NCBI GenBank assembly: GCA_034411955.1
Contig: DAOUMF010000194.1
Coordinates: 1 to 9,106, forward strand
Source of the DNA: DAOUMF01 sp034411955
GTDB taxonomy: Bacteria > Chloroflexota > Dehalococcoidia > SM23-28-2 > RBG-16-64-32
Direction of reading: 5' to 3'
DNA length: 9,106 nucleotides
The translations under genes and the position numbers were made by a program. Shown piece after piece: positions 1 to 5,328 of the stretch (position 1 is its first letter; every line of letters starts with the position of its first letter). Below the pieces are notes generated by a model. It made no database searches, was not told the origin of the DNA, and saw only the letters and a list, made by a program, of their open reading frames with translations.

Positions 1-48
1 GGAGGGAGACTGAGCTTCCTCCCACGACAGCTCTGCGCGTACGGAAGG

Positions 49-255
49 TTAGAAGGGGCAGGCAGTGCCGGTGGAGTCACTGATGCAGCCCGCGACTCCG
101 TCGGCCCAGGCCTCGAAGGCGCCCGGAAGGTCGGCGATCAGGACGGCGAGGACGATAGCGGCGGAGATAAGGACGGTGATCAGGCCGTACTCCACCATGT
201 CCTGACCGCGCTCGCTCCGGAGCAGGTCCTTCAGCCAGACGTAAAGCTTCAACAT
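49..255 (-). CDS. Flp/Fap-type (type IVb) pilin, small prepilin
   Basis: Small prepilin of the Flp family, the subunit of Tad-type pili. With the chosen start it has 68 residues. A short basic leader ends in SERG, followed by QDMVEYGL, so the prepilin peptidase site is Gly17|Gln18 and Glu22 is the conserved Glu+5 of the mature protein, followed by Tyr23. Residues 24-41 are a hydrophobic helix. The mature pilin would be about 51 residues. Two cysteines (C57, C66) in the short tail could form a disulfide, which I do not regard as typical of Flp pilins. The start at 255 is chosen because AGGAGG lies 9 nt upstream; an in-frame ATG at 285 adds ten basic residues but has only GAGG 3 nt away. No Tad assembly genes are visible, so the machinery must be encoded elsewhere. 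Downstream of a sigma factor and its partner on the same strand. Confidence 0.9.
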   Translation of the reverse strand: MLKLYVWLKDLLRSERGQDMVEYGLITVLISAAIVLAVLIADLPGAFEAWADGVAGCISDSTGTACPF

Positions 256-264
256 TGGGGTCTT

Positions 265-270
265 CCTCCT
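265..270 (-). promoter_or_regulatory. Ribosome binding site of the Flp pilin
   Basis: A perfect AGGAGG on the minus strand, 9 nt before the ATG at 255. It decides for the internal ATG over the in-frame ATG at 285. Confidence 0.75.
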
Positions 271-313
271 TCTGGTCTCGCTCATTTACCTCTTGCGGTG
301 TGAGTGCCCCCTT

Positions 314-332
314 GCCAAGGCGGCGCCTTGGC
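314..332. repeat. Perfect 8-bp palindrome (hairpin) in the pilin leader
   Basis: GCCAAGGC (314-321), a 3-nt spacer, then GCCTTGGC (325-332). The arms are perfectly complementary. It lies 58 nt upstream of the pilin start at 255 and 128 nt downstream of the partner gene's stop at 460. No T-tract follows on either strand, so it is not a classic intrinsic terminator. It could be an operator site, a leader stem-loop affecting pilin mRNA stability, or an unusual terminator between the two genes. An imperfect inverted pair (CCGTAT / ATACACGG, 332-350) lies next to it. Confidence 0.6.
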
Positions 333-459
333 CGTATCCTGAATACACGGCACCGCCGGATGCGGATGCGCGCTCTCGCCAGGGTAGGGGGCAATTACCT
401 TGGGATGCGCTGACGGTCCTAGTGGTGCCGCATCTTCTTAGCGTCTCTTCCTATGCGCC

Positions 460-690
460 TCACCTCCCTTCGTATCTTTCTCTCGTAATCTTCGACTTTA
501 GTTCGATCAAGAAGTGCGGGGACGGCGCCACCTGCGGCTGCTCGCCCTGAAGCGTCTGGGCGATCTCCAGAAGGGGCCTCAGCCTCTCTCGGTACTCGGG
601 GTATCTCTCCAGGCACCTTTCCAAGGATTCGCCCTCCCGCAGGAACTCCACGCAATCAGCCAGCGCGCGACTTAGCGTAGTGGTGGCCAA
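460..690 (-). CDS. Small anti-sigma-like partner of the ECF sigma factor (hypothetical)
   Basis: A 76-residue protein whose gene overlaps the end of the sigma factor gene by 35 nt. Its core (LADCVEFLREGESLERCLERYPEYRERLRPLLEIAQTL, given here as a span at about residues 10-47) has the pattern of the N-terminal helical segment of proteins often found beside ECF sigma factors in Chloroflexota: an acidic 'xxGESLxxCLxRYPE' motif followed by 'LRPLLE'. Those relatives usually continue into a membrane helix and an outer domain. This one stops soon after PSPHF, with no membrane helix and no zinc-binding CxxC motif. The start is taken as TTG at 690 because GGAGG sits 6 nt before it; the ATG at 696 touches GGAGG directly and is a poor start. 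Overlap implies translational coupling. The anti-sigma role is inferred from position and motif only. Confidence 0.65.
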   Translation of the reverse strand: MATTTLSRALADCVEFLREGESLERCLERYPEYRERLRPLLEIAQTLQGEQPQVAPSPHFLIELKSKITRERYEGR

Positions 691-1246
691 GGTCATCCTC
701 CAGCCGGCGACGTAGGGCGCACAACGCCCGATACTGAATCACCCGCACTGCGCCGATGCTCTTGCCGAGCACCTTGGCGATGTCCGGGTAGCTCAGCCCG
801 TCTACAAAGCGCATCACGATGACCTGGCGCTGGTCCCCTCGGAGTGTTCGCACTCCTTCCCAGACTTGCTCCCCGTCAGCTTTGGCCTCACATGATGCTT
901 CGGGGGAGTACAGAGTGCCCTGGACTTCCATCGTCTCCGGAAGCGGGGCATTGCCGTTGGAGCGGACTTTCTTGTGGTTTATCGTGAGGTTGTAGGCGAT
1001 GCGAAGGAGCCAAGCCAGGAACGGGACTCCCCGCATTTCATATCTGTGGATCGCCTCGAGGGCTTTGAGGAAGGTCTGAGCGGTGAGGTCTTCCGCTGTG
1101 TGGAGATCGCCGGCCAGATAGTAGACGTGACGGAAGACCTTGAACACATATCGCTCGTAAAGGGCGCCAAAGGCTTCGCGGTCACCCCTGGCTGCTCCAG
1201 CGATAAGCTGCGTATCATCGGCCTTCTGGAGGCTAGACCGACGCAT
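656..1246 (-). CDS. RNA polymerase sigma-70 family factor (ECF type)
   Basis: Redirects RNA polymerase to alternative promoters. The 196-residue product has only the two sigma domains expected of the ECF group. Sigma-2 spans about residues 12-93, with the region 2.2-2.3 signature AEDLTAQTFLKALEAI and the region 2.4 helix PFLAWLLRIAYNLTINHKK. A linker of about 35 residues follows. Sigma-4 spans about 130-182, with the helix-turn-helix GLSYPDIAKVLGKSIGAVRV. The start at ATG 1246 is preferred: GGGGAGGG lies just upstream, although the spacing is short (about 3 nt). A TTG at 1312 would add 22 residues without any ribosome binding site and without conserved sequence. The gene overlaps the small anti-sigma-like gene, a common arrangement for a sigma factor and its regulator. 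A long leader of about 100 nt is implied if the promoter at 1360-1388 is used. Confidence 0.92.
   Translation of the reverse strand: MRRSSLQKADDTQLIAGAARGDREAFGALYERYVFKVFRHVYYLAGDLHTAEDLTAQTFLKALEAIHRYEMRGVPFLAWLLRIAYNLTINHKKVRSNGNAPLPETMEVQGTLYSPEASCEAKADGEQVWEGVRTLRGDQRQVIVMRFVDGLSYPDIAKVLGKSIGAVRVIQYRALCALRRRLEDDLGHHYAKSRAG
697..701 (-). promoter_or_regulatory. Shine-Dalgarno site inside the sigma gene for the overlapping partner
   Basis: GGAGG lies within the last codons of the sigma gene, 6 nt before TTG (690) and 0 nt before ATG (696). The spacing favours the TTG start. Confidence 0.5.
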
Positions 1247-1359
1247 GACCCTCCCCTGGGCTAGCACGGCTATGCTGTTCGGTTGGTGAGCCTTCTGGCG
1301 GCGTTCCGGCAAGTCAGCCGACAGGAATACTCACTAGCAATAACAACCGTGGGATACAG

Positions 1360-1388
1360 ATGTTACAGTAGCGGCGACATGCCTGCAA
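1360..1388 (-). promoter_or_regulatory. Candidate sigma-A-type promoter for the sigma factor operon
   Basis: On the minus strand TTGCAG (-35, 1383-1388), a 17-nt spacer, and TAACAT (-10, 1360-1365). The hexamers match consensus at 4 of 6 positions each. It lies about 115 nt upstream of the ATG at 1246, in an AT-richer stretch of the divergent region. Confidence 0.3.
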
Positions 1389-1447
1389 TGAATTTCTTGA
1401 CATAGGGGATAGAATTTCGGTTAACATTGTGTTTCTTGCTGCGCAGG

Positions 1448-1478
1448 TTGACACTGCCTCCCCGCCTGTCTCCATAAT
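1448..1478 (+). promoter_or_regulatory. Candidate promoter of the nitroreductase gene
   Basis: A perfect TTGACA (1448-1453) and CATAAT (1473-1478, 5 of 6 matches) separated by 19 nt, slightly longer than ideal. Transcription would begin near 1485, leaving a short leader that carries the strong ribosome binding site at 1499. A second TTGACA at 1397-1402 has a weaker partner (TAACAT, 1422-1427, also 19 nt apart). Confidence 0.5.
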
Positions 1479-1498
1479 AGTTGGGTCGATTGACCAGC

Positions 1499-1505
1499 AA
1501 GGAGG
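1499..1505 (+). promoter_or_regulatory. Ribosome binding site that sets the nitroreductase start
   Basis: AAGGAGG lies 7 nt before the GTG at 1513. The upstream in-frame start at 1429 has no comparable site, would lie upstream of the promoter, and adds 28 residues of non-conserved sequence. Confidence 0.75.
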
Positions 1506-1512
1506 GAACCCC

Positions 1513-2298
1513 GTGGAGTTCAAACAGGTCGTCGGCCGTCGCCGCTCCATCCGTTTCTTCGAGCCAGACAGGCCGGTGGAGCGGGAGAAGATACAGACGA
1601 TCCTGGAGGCGGCGCGGCTGGCTTCCTGCGCTGTGAACGCCTTCTGGCTGCGGGCAATAGTGGTGGAGCGGGACAAGCTGCCCAAGGAGAAGCTCGACCA
1701 GCTCAAGACGCCTGTTGCCGCCCTGACCCTTGATCTGGCGCCGCTCCATATCTACTTCTTCTGCGATCTCAGCGTCGTCAACCGGATCAAGGGGGAGCGG
1801 CTGAAGGAGCTGGTGGACGTGGGTGCCCTGGCCCCGACCCACGGCTGGAGCCATAAGTTCGTGGACGAGCTCGTCTATCCGCATCTCCTGAAGCCGCTGA
1901 CGGAGAACCGGGAGGGGTACATCGCGGCGGCCGCCGGTGACTGCGGAGGGGCGATCCACATGGCGCTTCTGACCGCCTTCGAAGAGGGCCTGGGCGCGTG
2001 TCTGAACACTCCTAACCCGCCCCTCGTCAAGCGGGTGTTCGACGTGCCAGACGACTGGATTCCCCTCTGGGTGATGCTCGTTGGGTATCCGGCGGAGTCC
2101 TGGGAGGCGGGAGGCCAGCGGCCGCGGCCCCCCTTCGAAGAGCTGTTCTTCGAGGGGGATTCCGGCACTCCCTTCAAGCGGGACGAGAAGGTGGTGGGGA
2201 AGCTCAGGGAGGCGGGCATGATCCAGGCCCCGGCGCCCCTTCCCGGTCGTCGGGAGGAGATCAGGAAGCTGGCCGAGCGGTTCGGCCTGCCGATCTAG
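1513..2298 (+). CDS. Nitroreductase family FMN-dependent oxidoreductase
   Basis: 261-residue flavoprotein of the nitroreductase fold, a cytoplasmic family that uses FMN and NAD(P)H to reduce nitro groups, quinones, flavins or other electrophiles. The N-terminal RRSIRFF (residues 10-16) is the FMN-phosphate-binding motif. It is followed by an ILEAARLAS helix (30-38), where the family usually has a 'APSAxNxQPW' loop; here it reads SCAVNAFWLRAIVV. The second conserved helix, AAAAGDCGGAIHMALLTAFEEGLGAC (138-163, span), and the strand PLWVMLVGYPAES (184-196) match the dimer-core and C-terminal parts. Between them lies a non-standard segment (about 85-135) likely to shape the substrate pocket. The C-terminal 60 residues are a Pro/Arg-rich extension. 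Starts at GTG with an ideal ribosome binding site and its own promoter; followed after 5 nt by a small gene. The substrate cannot be told from sequence. Confidence 0.88.
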   Translation: MEFKQVVGRRRSIRFFEPDRPVEREKIQTILEAARLASCAVNAFWLRAIVVERDKLPKEKLDQLKTPVAALTLDLAPLHIYFFCDLSVVNRIKGERLKELVDVGALAPTHGWSHKFVDELVYPHLLKPLTENREGYIAAAAGDCGGAIHMALLTAFEEGLGACLNTPNPPLVKRVFDVPDDWIPLWVMLVGYPAESWEAGGQRPRPPFEELFFEGDSGTPFKRDEKVVGKLREAGMIQAPAPLPGRREEIRKLAERFGLPI

Positions 2299-2303
2299 GC
2301 AGC

Positions 2304-2654
2304 GTGCCTCCGCCCACGCCCGTCCAGGAGTTCGAGACCGTCCGCACGTGGTTCCAGGGGCTCCGCGCTCAGTGGGGCGAGGACCCCGACGACTGGGACG
2401 AGCGGCTGGAGGCGCTTGCCGCTTTCTGCGCCTTCGCGGGCAAGGATCCGGACACTGTGATCAGGGAGTGTGTGCGCGAGTCGGAATCGGGGAAGCGGAT
2501 CAGCTCAAAGGGCCGTCGTTTCTACAACGACAAGATCGCGGAGTGGCAGGCCTCCCTGCCGGACGATAGGCAGAAGCAGGCACGGGCGGGGAACGCGGTG
2601 CGCAGCTTCCTGATCCACAACGGGATCTTCCTCCAGTCCGGCCTTCAGGTGTAG
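2304..2654 (+). CDS. Hypothetical protein, possible integrase SAM-like helical domain
   Basis: 116 residues, not assigned to a family with certainty. It is all-helical in appearance and charged, with two Trp near the N-terminus (W16, W24), then DWDERLEALAAFCAFAGKDPD, RRFYNDKIAEWQASL and a conserved-looking end, GNAVRSFLIHNGI. The order 'RL..L..F..F.GKDPD...' then 'R.FY...I..W' then 'VRSFL..NGI' recalls the SAM-like N-terminal DNA-binding domain of tyrosine recombinases, but no catalytic domain follows. Codon third positions are strongly G/C, which supports a real gene. It starts with GTG 5 nt after the nitroreductase stop and has no clear ribosome binding site of its own, so translation is probably coupled. 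The DNA-binding idea is inference. Confidence 0.7.
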   Translation: MPPPTPVQEFETVRTWFQGLRAQWGEDPDDWDERLEALAAFCAFAGKDPDTVIRECVRESESGKRISSKGRRFYNDKIAEWQASLPDDRQKQARAGNAVRSFLIHNGIFLQSGLQV

Positions 2655-2660
2655 GGCCGT

Positions 2661-2969
2661 CTAGATTCGCTGCCGCTCCGGCAGGGTCTCGACCTGCCCT
2701 CTGGCGGGAGGCAGCTTGAGGGAATCGTCCACGTCCCAGATGAGGGCCGCCGCAAGACCTTCCTCGGTCTCCACTATCAGCCAGCGGCGCCGGCGCGGCA
2801 GGCTCTCCGCCTCTACCGGCTGCCAGCGCTGCCTGTCCGGGCTCCACCATAGGATGTCCTCTTCCCAGACTGCCCAGGGCTGGCGCCTGGCCATGGCACG
2901 GCAGCGCTTTACCTCGTGCTCGGAGAGGCTCTCTCTGTCTATGGGCCGCATGCTCACCTTGACGTGCAC
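2661..2969 (-). CDS. Hypothetical Trp/Arg-rich small protein
   Basis: 102 residues, not recognised. An N-terminal segment has SLSEHEVKRCRAMARRQP. A central block, AVWEEDILWWSPDRQRWQPV, carries most of its seven tryptophans. Next come RRRRWLIVETEEGLAAALIW and an acidic to basic tail. No signal peptide, membrane helix or metal motif is visible. The alternation of strand-like segments suggests a small beta-rich cytosolic protein. GTG at 2969 is chosen because AAGGA lies 7 nt upstream; an ATG six codons later has a less well placed site. Its 3' end is only 6 nt from the end of the convergent upstream gene. The plus-strand reading of the same stretch is Ser/Arg-rich and looks like a shadow. Confidence 0.65.
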   Translation of the reverse strand: MHVKVSMRPIDRESLSEHEVKRCRAMARRQPWAVWEEDILWWSPDRQRWQPVEAESLPRRRRWLIVETEEGLAAALIWDVDDSLKLPPARGQVETLPERQRI

Positions 2970-3359
2970 GCTTGCTTCCTTATCTGGTCCTCGTCTGGCC
3001 CACCGGCGTCACTCAGACATCAAGACGCCTAAGCCGCGGGTTCGTTACACGAATGGCGGGCGGGGGTGGCCGTCCTCCAGTGGTAGGTCAGAAGCCTAGC
3101 CCGAGGTTCAGGAGCCCACCAGACGCGCTGAGAAGCCCAAGAACGACCGCCAGCCGCTGCAGGTGACTTCCTCCCCCTCTCTCTCCTCCGTTGGCATGGC
3201 CGATTGGACTCGACGTAACGCCATATAGACCGCATCCGATTGGCCGCTGCGAGCGAGGGGGCAGCCGCCGGACAAGGGGCGACGTTCCTCCCGGTGGCGG
3301 GGGTCGAGCCGACTCGTACGGGGCAAGCGGCTGGGACGATTGCCAACGTACTCGCGGGG
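2970..3359. other. 390-nt region without a supportable gene
   Basis: Separates the small hypothetical gene from the stop of the SecD-like lipoprotein gene, both on the minus strand. All open frames here are rich in Arg, Pro and Ser and lack ribosome binding sites. A short perfect hairpin, TTCGT-TAC-ACGAA, occurs near 3040-3055. A polypyrimidine run (CTCC repeats, 3165-3190) stands out. No tRNA, RNase P or other RNA could be confirmed. It presumably holds the promoter of the gene at 2969 and the 3' end of the lipoprotein mRNA. Confidence 0.5.
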
Positions 3360-4193
3360 TTACTTGGCTATCGCTTCGACGCTGATCTCTTTGACAGACA
3401 CAGGGAGAGGCCCAGTGGTCAACTGGGCTGCCAGGATGTAGGCTGCGGACAGGCTGAGGTTGGTGATGATTACCTCGCCGTTAGTTACGGGCGCCCGGAC
3501 TGTGGGCCCGGCGAGCAGTTCTCCGCTGACGACGATGCCCAAGGGCAGGCCGACCAGCCGCGTGGTGATCTGCTGGAAAAGGTCGGTTCCGTCGGGGGAG
3601 AGAGATGCGATGACTGCAGGCGTCGGTATCCTATCGGCGACGGCGCTGACGGGCTGGAGGGTGGTTGTGATCTCGTCCTCGGTCAGGCCCTCGCCGTCGT
3701 TCACCTCCACGGGCTCCCAGACGATGTGGCCGCTCTTCCCTGCGCTGTCGAGGCACCGCGGTACCGCACGAGCAGCGGGGTGCTCCGGAGTGTACGTGAT
3801 TTCGTCTGTGGAGATGGAGAACCGGGCGCCGTCCGTCTGTTGGCAGATGATCCGGCCGTCCTCGTCAAGGACTGGCTGGCGGAAGTCGAGCAAGGTGTCC
3901 CGTTCCAACAGCTCGCGGGCCTCCTCCTGAGAGATGACACCCCTCAGCACAACGGACACGCGGTTGGGATCCTCGCGCTGGATGCGGGAGTCGACGGTGC
4001 CGAAAGCGATCGCTCTACGTTCTAGGGTGTCCATCAGGCTGGTCATCACCTGGTCGTGATCGGCCTCTGCGGGCAGGTCGCTGAGGTCGGCCTCTAGGAG
4101 GATGTGGACGGAGGGGCCGCCCTCGCTTCCGCAGGCGGAGAGGATAAGAGCGAGGGACGCAGCGATGAGAACGAGGATAATCCGCGCCACCAC
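3360..4193 (-). CDS. Lipoprotein with SecD-type extracytoplasmic (P1) domain, no membrane helices
   Basis: 277 residues. A hydrophobic signal ends in the lipobox LSAC, so Cys21 would be lipidated and the rest sits outside the membrane. The mature part matches the large extracytoplasmic domain of SecD, the Sec translocon accessory subunit that helps pull exported proteins out. Seen here: a start block VHILLEADLSDL, LERRAIAFGTVDSRIQRE (57-74), RVSVVLRGVISQEEARELL (78-96) and LLDFRQPVLDEDG, then the hallmark LGIVVSGELLAGPTVRAPV (218-236) and GPLPVSVKEI just before the end. SecD would go on with five more membrane helices; this protein stops exactly there, and TM1 is replaced by the lipid anchor. 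Starts with GTG; a second GTG follows at once. Ribosome binding is weak. Divergent from the FKBP gene. A chaperone or export role is inferred; a full SecD is expected elsewhere in the genome. Confidence 0.8.
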   Translation of the reverse strand: MVARIILVLIAASLALILSACGSEGGPSVHILLEADLSDLPAEADHDQVMTSLMDTLERRAIAFGTVDSRIQREDPNRVSVVLRGVISQEEARELLERDTLLDFRQPVLDEDGRIICQQTDGARFSISTDEITYTPEHPAARAVPRCLDSAGKSGHIVWEPVEVNDGEGLTEDEITTTLQPVSAVADRIPTPAVIASLSPDGTDLFQQITTRLVGLPLGIVVSGELLAGPTVRAPVTNGEVIITNLSLSAAYILAAQLTTGPLPVSVKEISVEAIAK

Positions 4194-4320
4194 CCTAGCC
4201 TACCATAGCCCTTAGGCGGCCGGCAGGGCACGGCCTCCTGACGGAGTGAGGTGCTGCCCATCCTGTCCTCTCTGCGGCTGCAAGGTGACGATGTTGGGGC
4301 GCTGCGCGGGGTCGAGGTGC

Positions 4321-4349
4321 TTGACAGTGGTTTGGCGCAGCGCAATGCT
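4321..4349 (+). promoter_or_regulatory. Candidate promoter of the FKBP gene
   Basis: A perfect TTGACA (4321-4326), a 17-nt spacer and a weak AATGCT (4344-4349). It lies about 50 nt before the ATG at 4398, in the 204-nt region shared with the divergent lipoprotein gene. Confidence 0.3.
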
Positions 4350-4397
4350 GTGCTTGCGTCTACTGGCCCGCCGAGGACGGAGGAGCGAGCCCACGAG

Positions 4398-5018
4398 ATG
4401 AGCAAGCGAAGACGACTGAGCGGGAGGGAGCGGCGTGAACTGCGACGTCGGGCGCGTGAGGGCCCTCGGTGGTTCCGCTGGGACGTCACGCTGTCCGTTG
4501 CCGGAGTGGTGACAGCTCTGGTGGTCGCCCTAGTGCTGACGCAATTCGTGTTCGGGGGCGGTGGGGAGGAAGGCGGCGGGGAAGCGTCGCCGCTTGCCAG
4601 CCCGACGGTGCAGGCCGGTGCCACGGTGACCGAGCAGGAAACGGGGCCGCCTCCCGTGACTGGTGAACCGACCTTCACCGACAGCGGCCTCGGTATCATC
4701 GATATCGAGGCTGGCACGGGAGAGACGCCTGCGGCGGGGCAGACCCTGGTAGTGGACTACACCGGCTGGGTGAGCGAAAGCGGCGCTAAGTTCGACAGCG
4801 CGCTGGACAGGGGGACGCCCTTCGAGTTCGTGCTCGGCGCGGGGCAGGTGATCGCCGGCTGGGACGAGGGGCTGGCGACGATGAAGGTGGGTGGCAAACG
4901 GCGGCTCATCATACCGGCAGACCTGGCCTACGGTGAGGAGGGGAAATCGCCGGCGATACCGCCGAACGCGGAGCTGACCTTCGACGTGGAGTTACTGGAG
5001 ATCAAGGAGAGTCCCTAG
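4398..5018 (+). CDS. Membrane-anchored FKBP-type peptidyl-prolyl cis-trans isomerase
   Basis: 206-residue enzyme that catalyses cis-trans isomerisation at prolyl bonds. Residues 1-29 are very basic (RRR, RERRELRRR), followed by one membrane helix (about 30-52), so the C-terminal part is outside the cytoplasm. A flexible Gly/Glu/Pro/Thr linker spans about 53-92. The FKBP domain (about 95-203) is complete: the FKBP12-type pocket residues appear as Y121, F132, D133, F142, V151-I152 in GQVIAGW, W155, Y178 in LAYGEEG and F195 in LTFDVELL. It should therefore be active. ATG at 4398 is used: GGAGG is present at 4379-4383 but 14 nt away; an in-frame GTG far upstream adds 49 residues of non-conserved sequence. 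Probably helps fold exported proteins, matching the neighbouring SecD-like lipoprotein. Confidence 0.93.
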   Translation: MSKRRRLSGRERRELRRRAREGPRWFRWDVTLSVAGVVTALVVALVLTQFVFGGGGEEGGGEASPLASPTVQAGATVTEQETGPPPVTGEPTFTDSGLGIIDIEAGTGETPAAGQTLVVDYTGWVSESGAKFDSALDRGTPFEFVLGAGQVIAGWDEGLATMKVGGKRRLIIPADLAYGEEGKSPAIPPNAELTFDVELLEIKESP

Positions 5019-5320
5019 CTCCCGCCCCGGCCAGCGCCTCCTGGCGTAGCGGCCGCCGCTAGCCACGGCACACCCTCACCACGTACGGGCCACCAGCGCC
5101 ACTATCAGTGCGATACTGTCGTCGGAAACCTCGGTGCAGAGGGAGGTGCGTCAGGGCCAGTGACGAGCTCCCCTCAGCCCCGCTGCGCTGGCAGGGCCAC
5201 GAGCATCTATTGGGGCATGCCGCCGGGCGGGGTGTCCCCAGACGCCTTCCGGATAGCGAGCGACGACGTGCGGAGACGTGTCCAGGAGTTCCTGCGCGGA
5301 GGGTAGCCCCTGGGCCGGGC
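5019..5320. other. 302-nt intergenic region between convergent FKBP and permease genes
   Basis: GC-rich stretch between two convergent genes. It holds the weak small reading frame at 5160-5306 and the inverted repeat overlapping the permease stop. No RNA gene or strong terminator with a T-run is visible. Confidence 0.5.
5160..5306 (+). CDS. Doubtful 48-aa reading frame downstream of FKBP
   Basis: The frame stays open without a stop from the FKBP stop codon to the TAG at 5304. It has a GTG start at 5160 (GGAGG 13 nt upstream, too far) and an ATG at 5217. The last 29 residues (MPPGGVSPDAF, then DDVRRRVQEFLRGG) have the look of a real protein C-terminus, with a charged amphipathic helix. It may be a small protein, a decayed remnant, or chance in GC-rich DNA. 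No family recognised. Confidence 0.2.
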   Translation: MTSSPQPRCAGRATSIYWGMPPGGVSPDAFRIASDDVRRRVQEFLRGG

Positions 5321-5328
5321 TTAGGGGC
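5306..5328. terminator. Inverted repeat at the end of the ABC transporter operon
   Basis: GCCCCT (5306-5311) and AGGGGC (5323-5328) with an 11-nt GC-rich loop. The stem overlaps the TAA stop of the permease gene (5321-5323). No T-run follows on either strand, so any terminator role is weak or non-canonical. Confidence 0.3.

Noticed and set aside
1..23. Inverted repeat GGAGG / CCTCC downstream of the pilin
   Set aside because: Only a 5-bp stem at the window edge; the following sequence is not available to judge a terminator.
419..655. Frameshifted continuation of the anti-sigma-like gene in another frame
   Set aside because: The alternative frame gives an Arg-rich translation with no membrane helix or zinc motif, so there is no evidence of a lost C-terminal domain.
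3160..3180. Minus-strand GGAGGAAGTC, similar to the conserved start of RNase P RNA
   Set aside because: One A short of GAGGAAAGTCC, and the other conserved P RNA core elements are not found nearby.
3280..3320. tRNA-like T-arm on the minus strand (GGCTCGACCCCCGCC)
   Set aside because: The T-stem has a C-C mismatch, the loop departs from TTCRA, and no matching acceptor strand (CCCGGTG) lies at the right distance.
3240..4025. 261-codon plus-strand frame opposite the SecD-like gene
   Set aside because: Low-complexity Gly/Asp/Val-rich translation typical of the antisense of a GC-rich gene; the minus-strand frame has a lipobox and SecD motifs.
4251..4397. N-terminal extension of the FKBP to the GTG at 4251
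   Set aside because: No ribosome binding site, overlaps the candidate promoter, and the 49 residues precede a normal basic N-terminus and membrane anchor.
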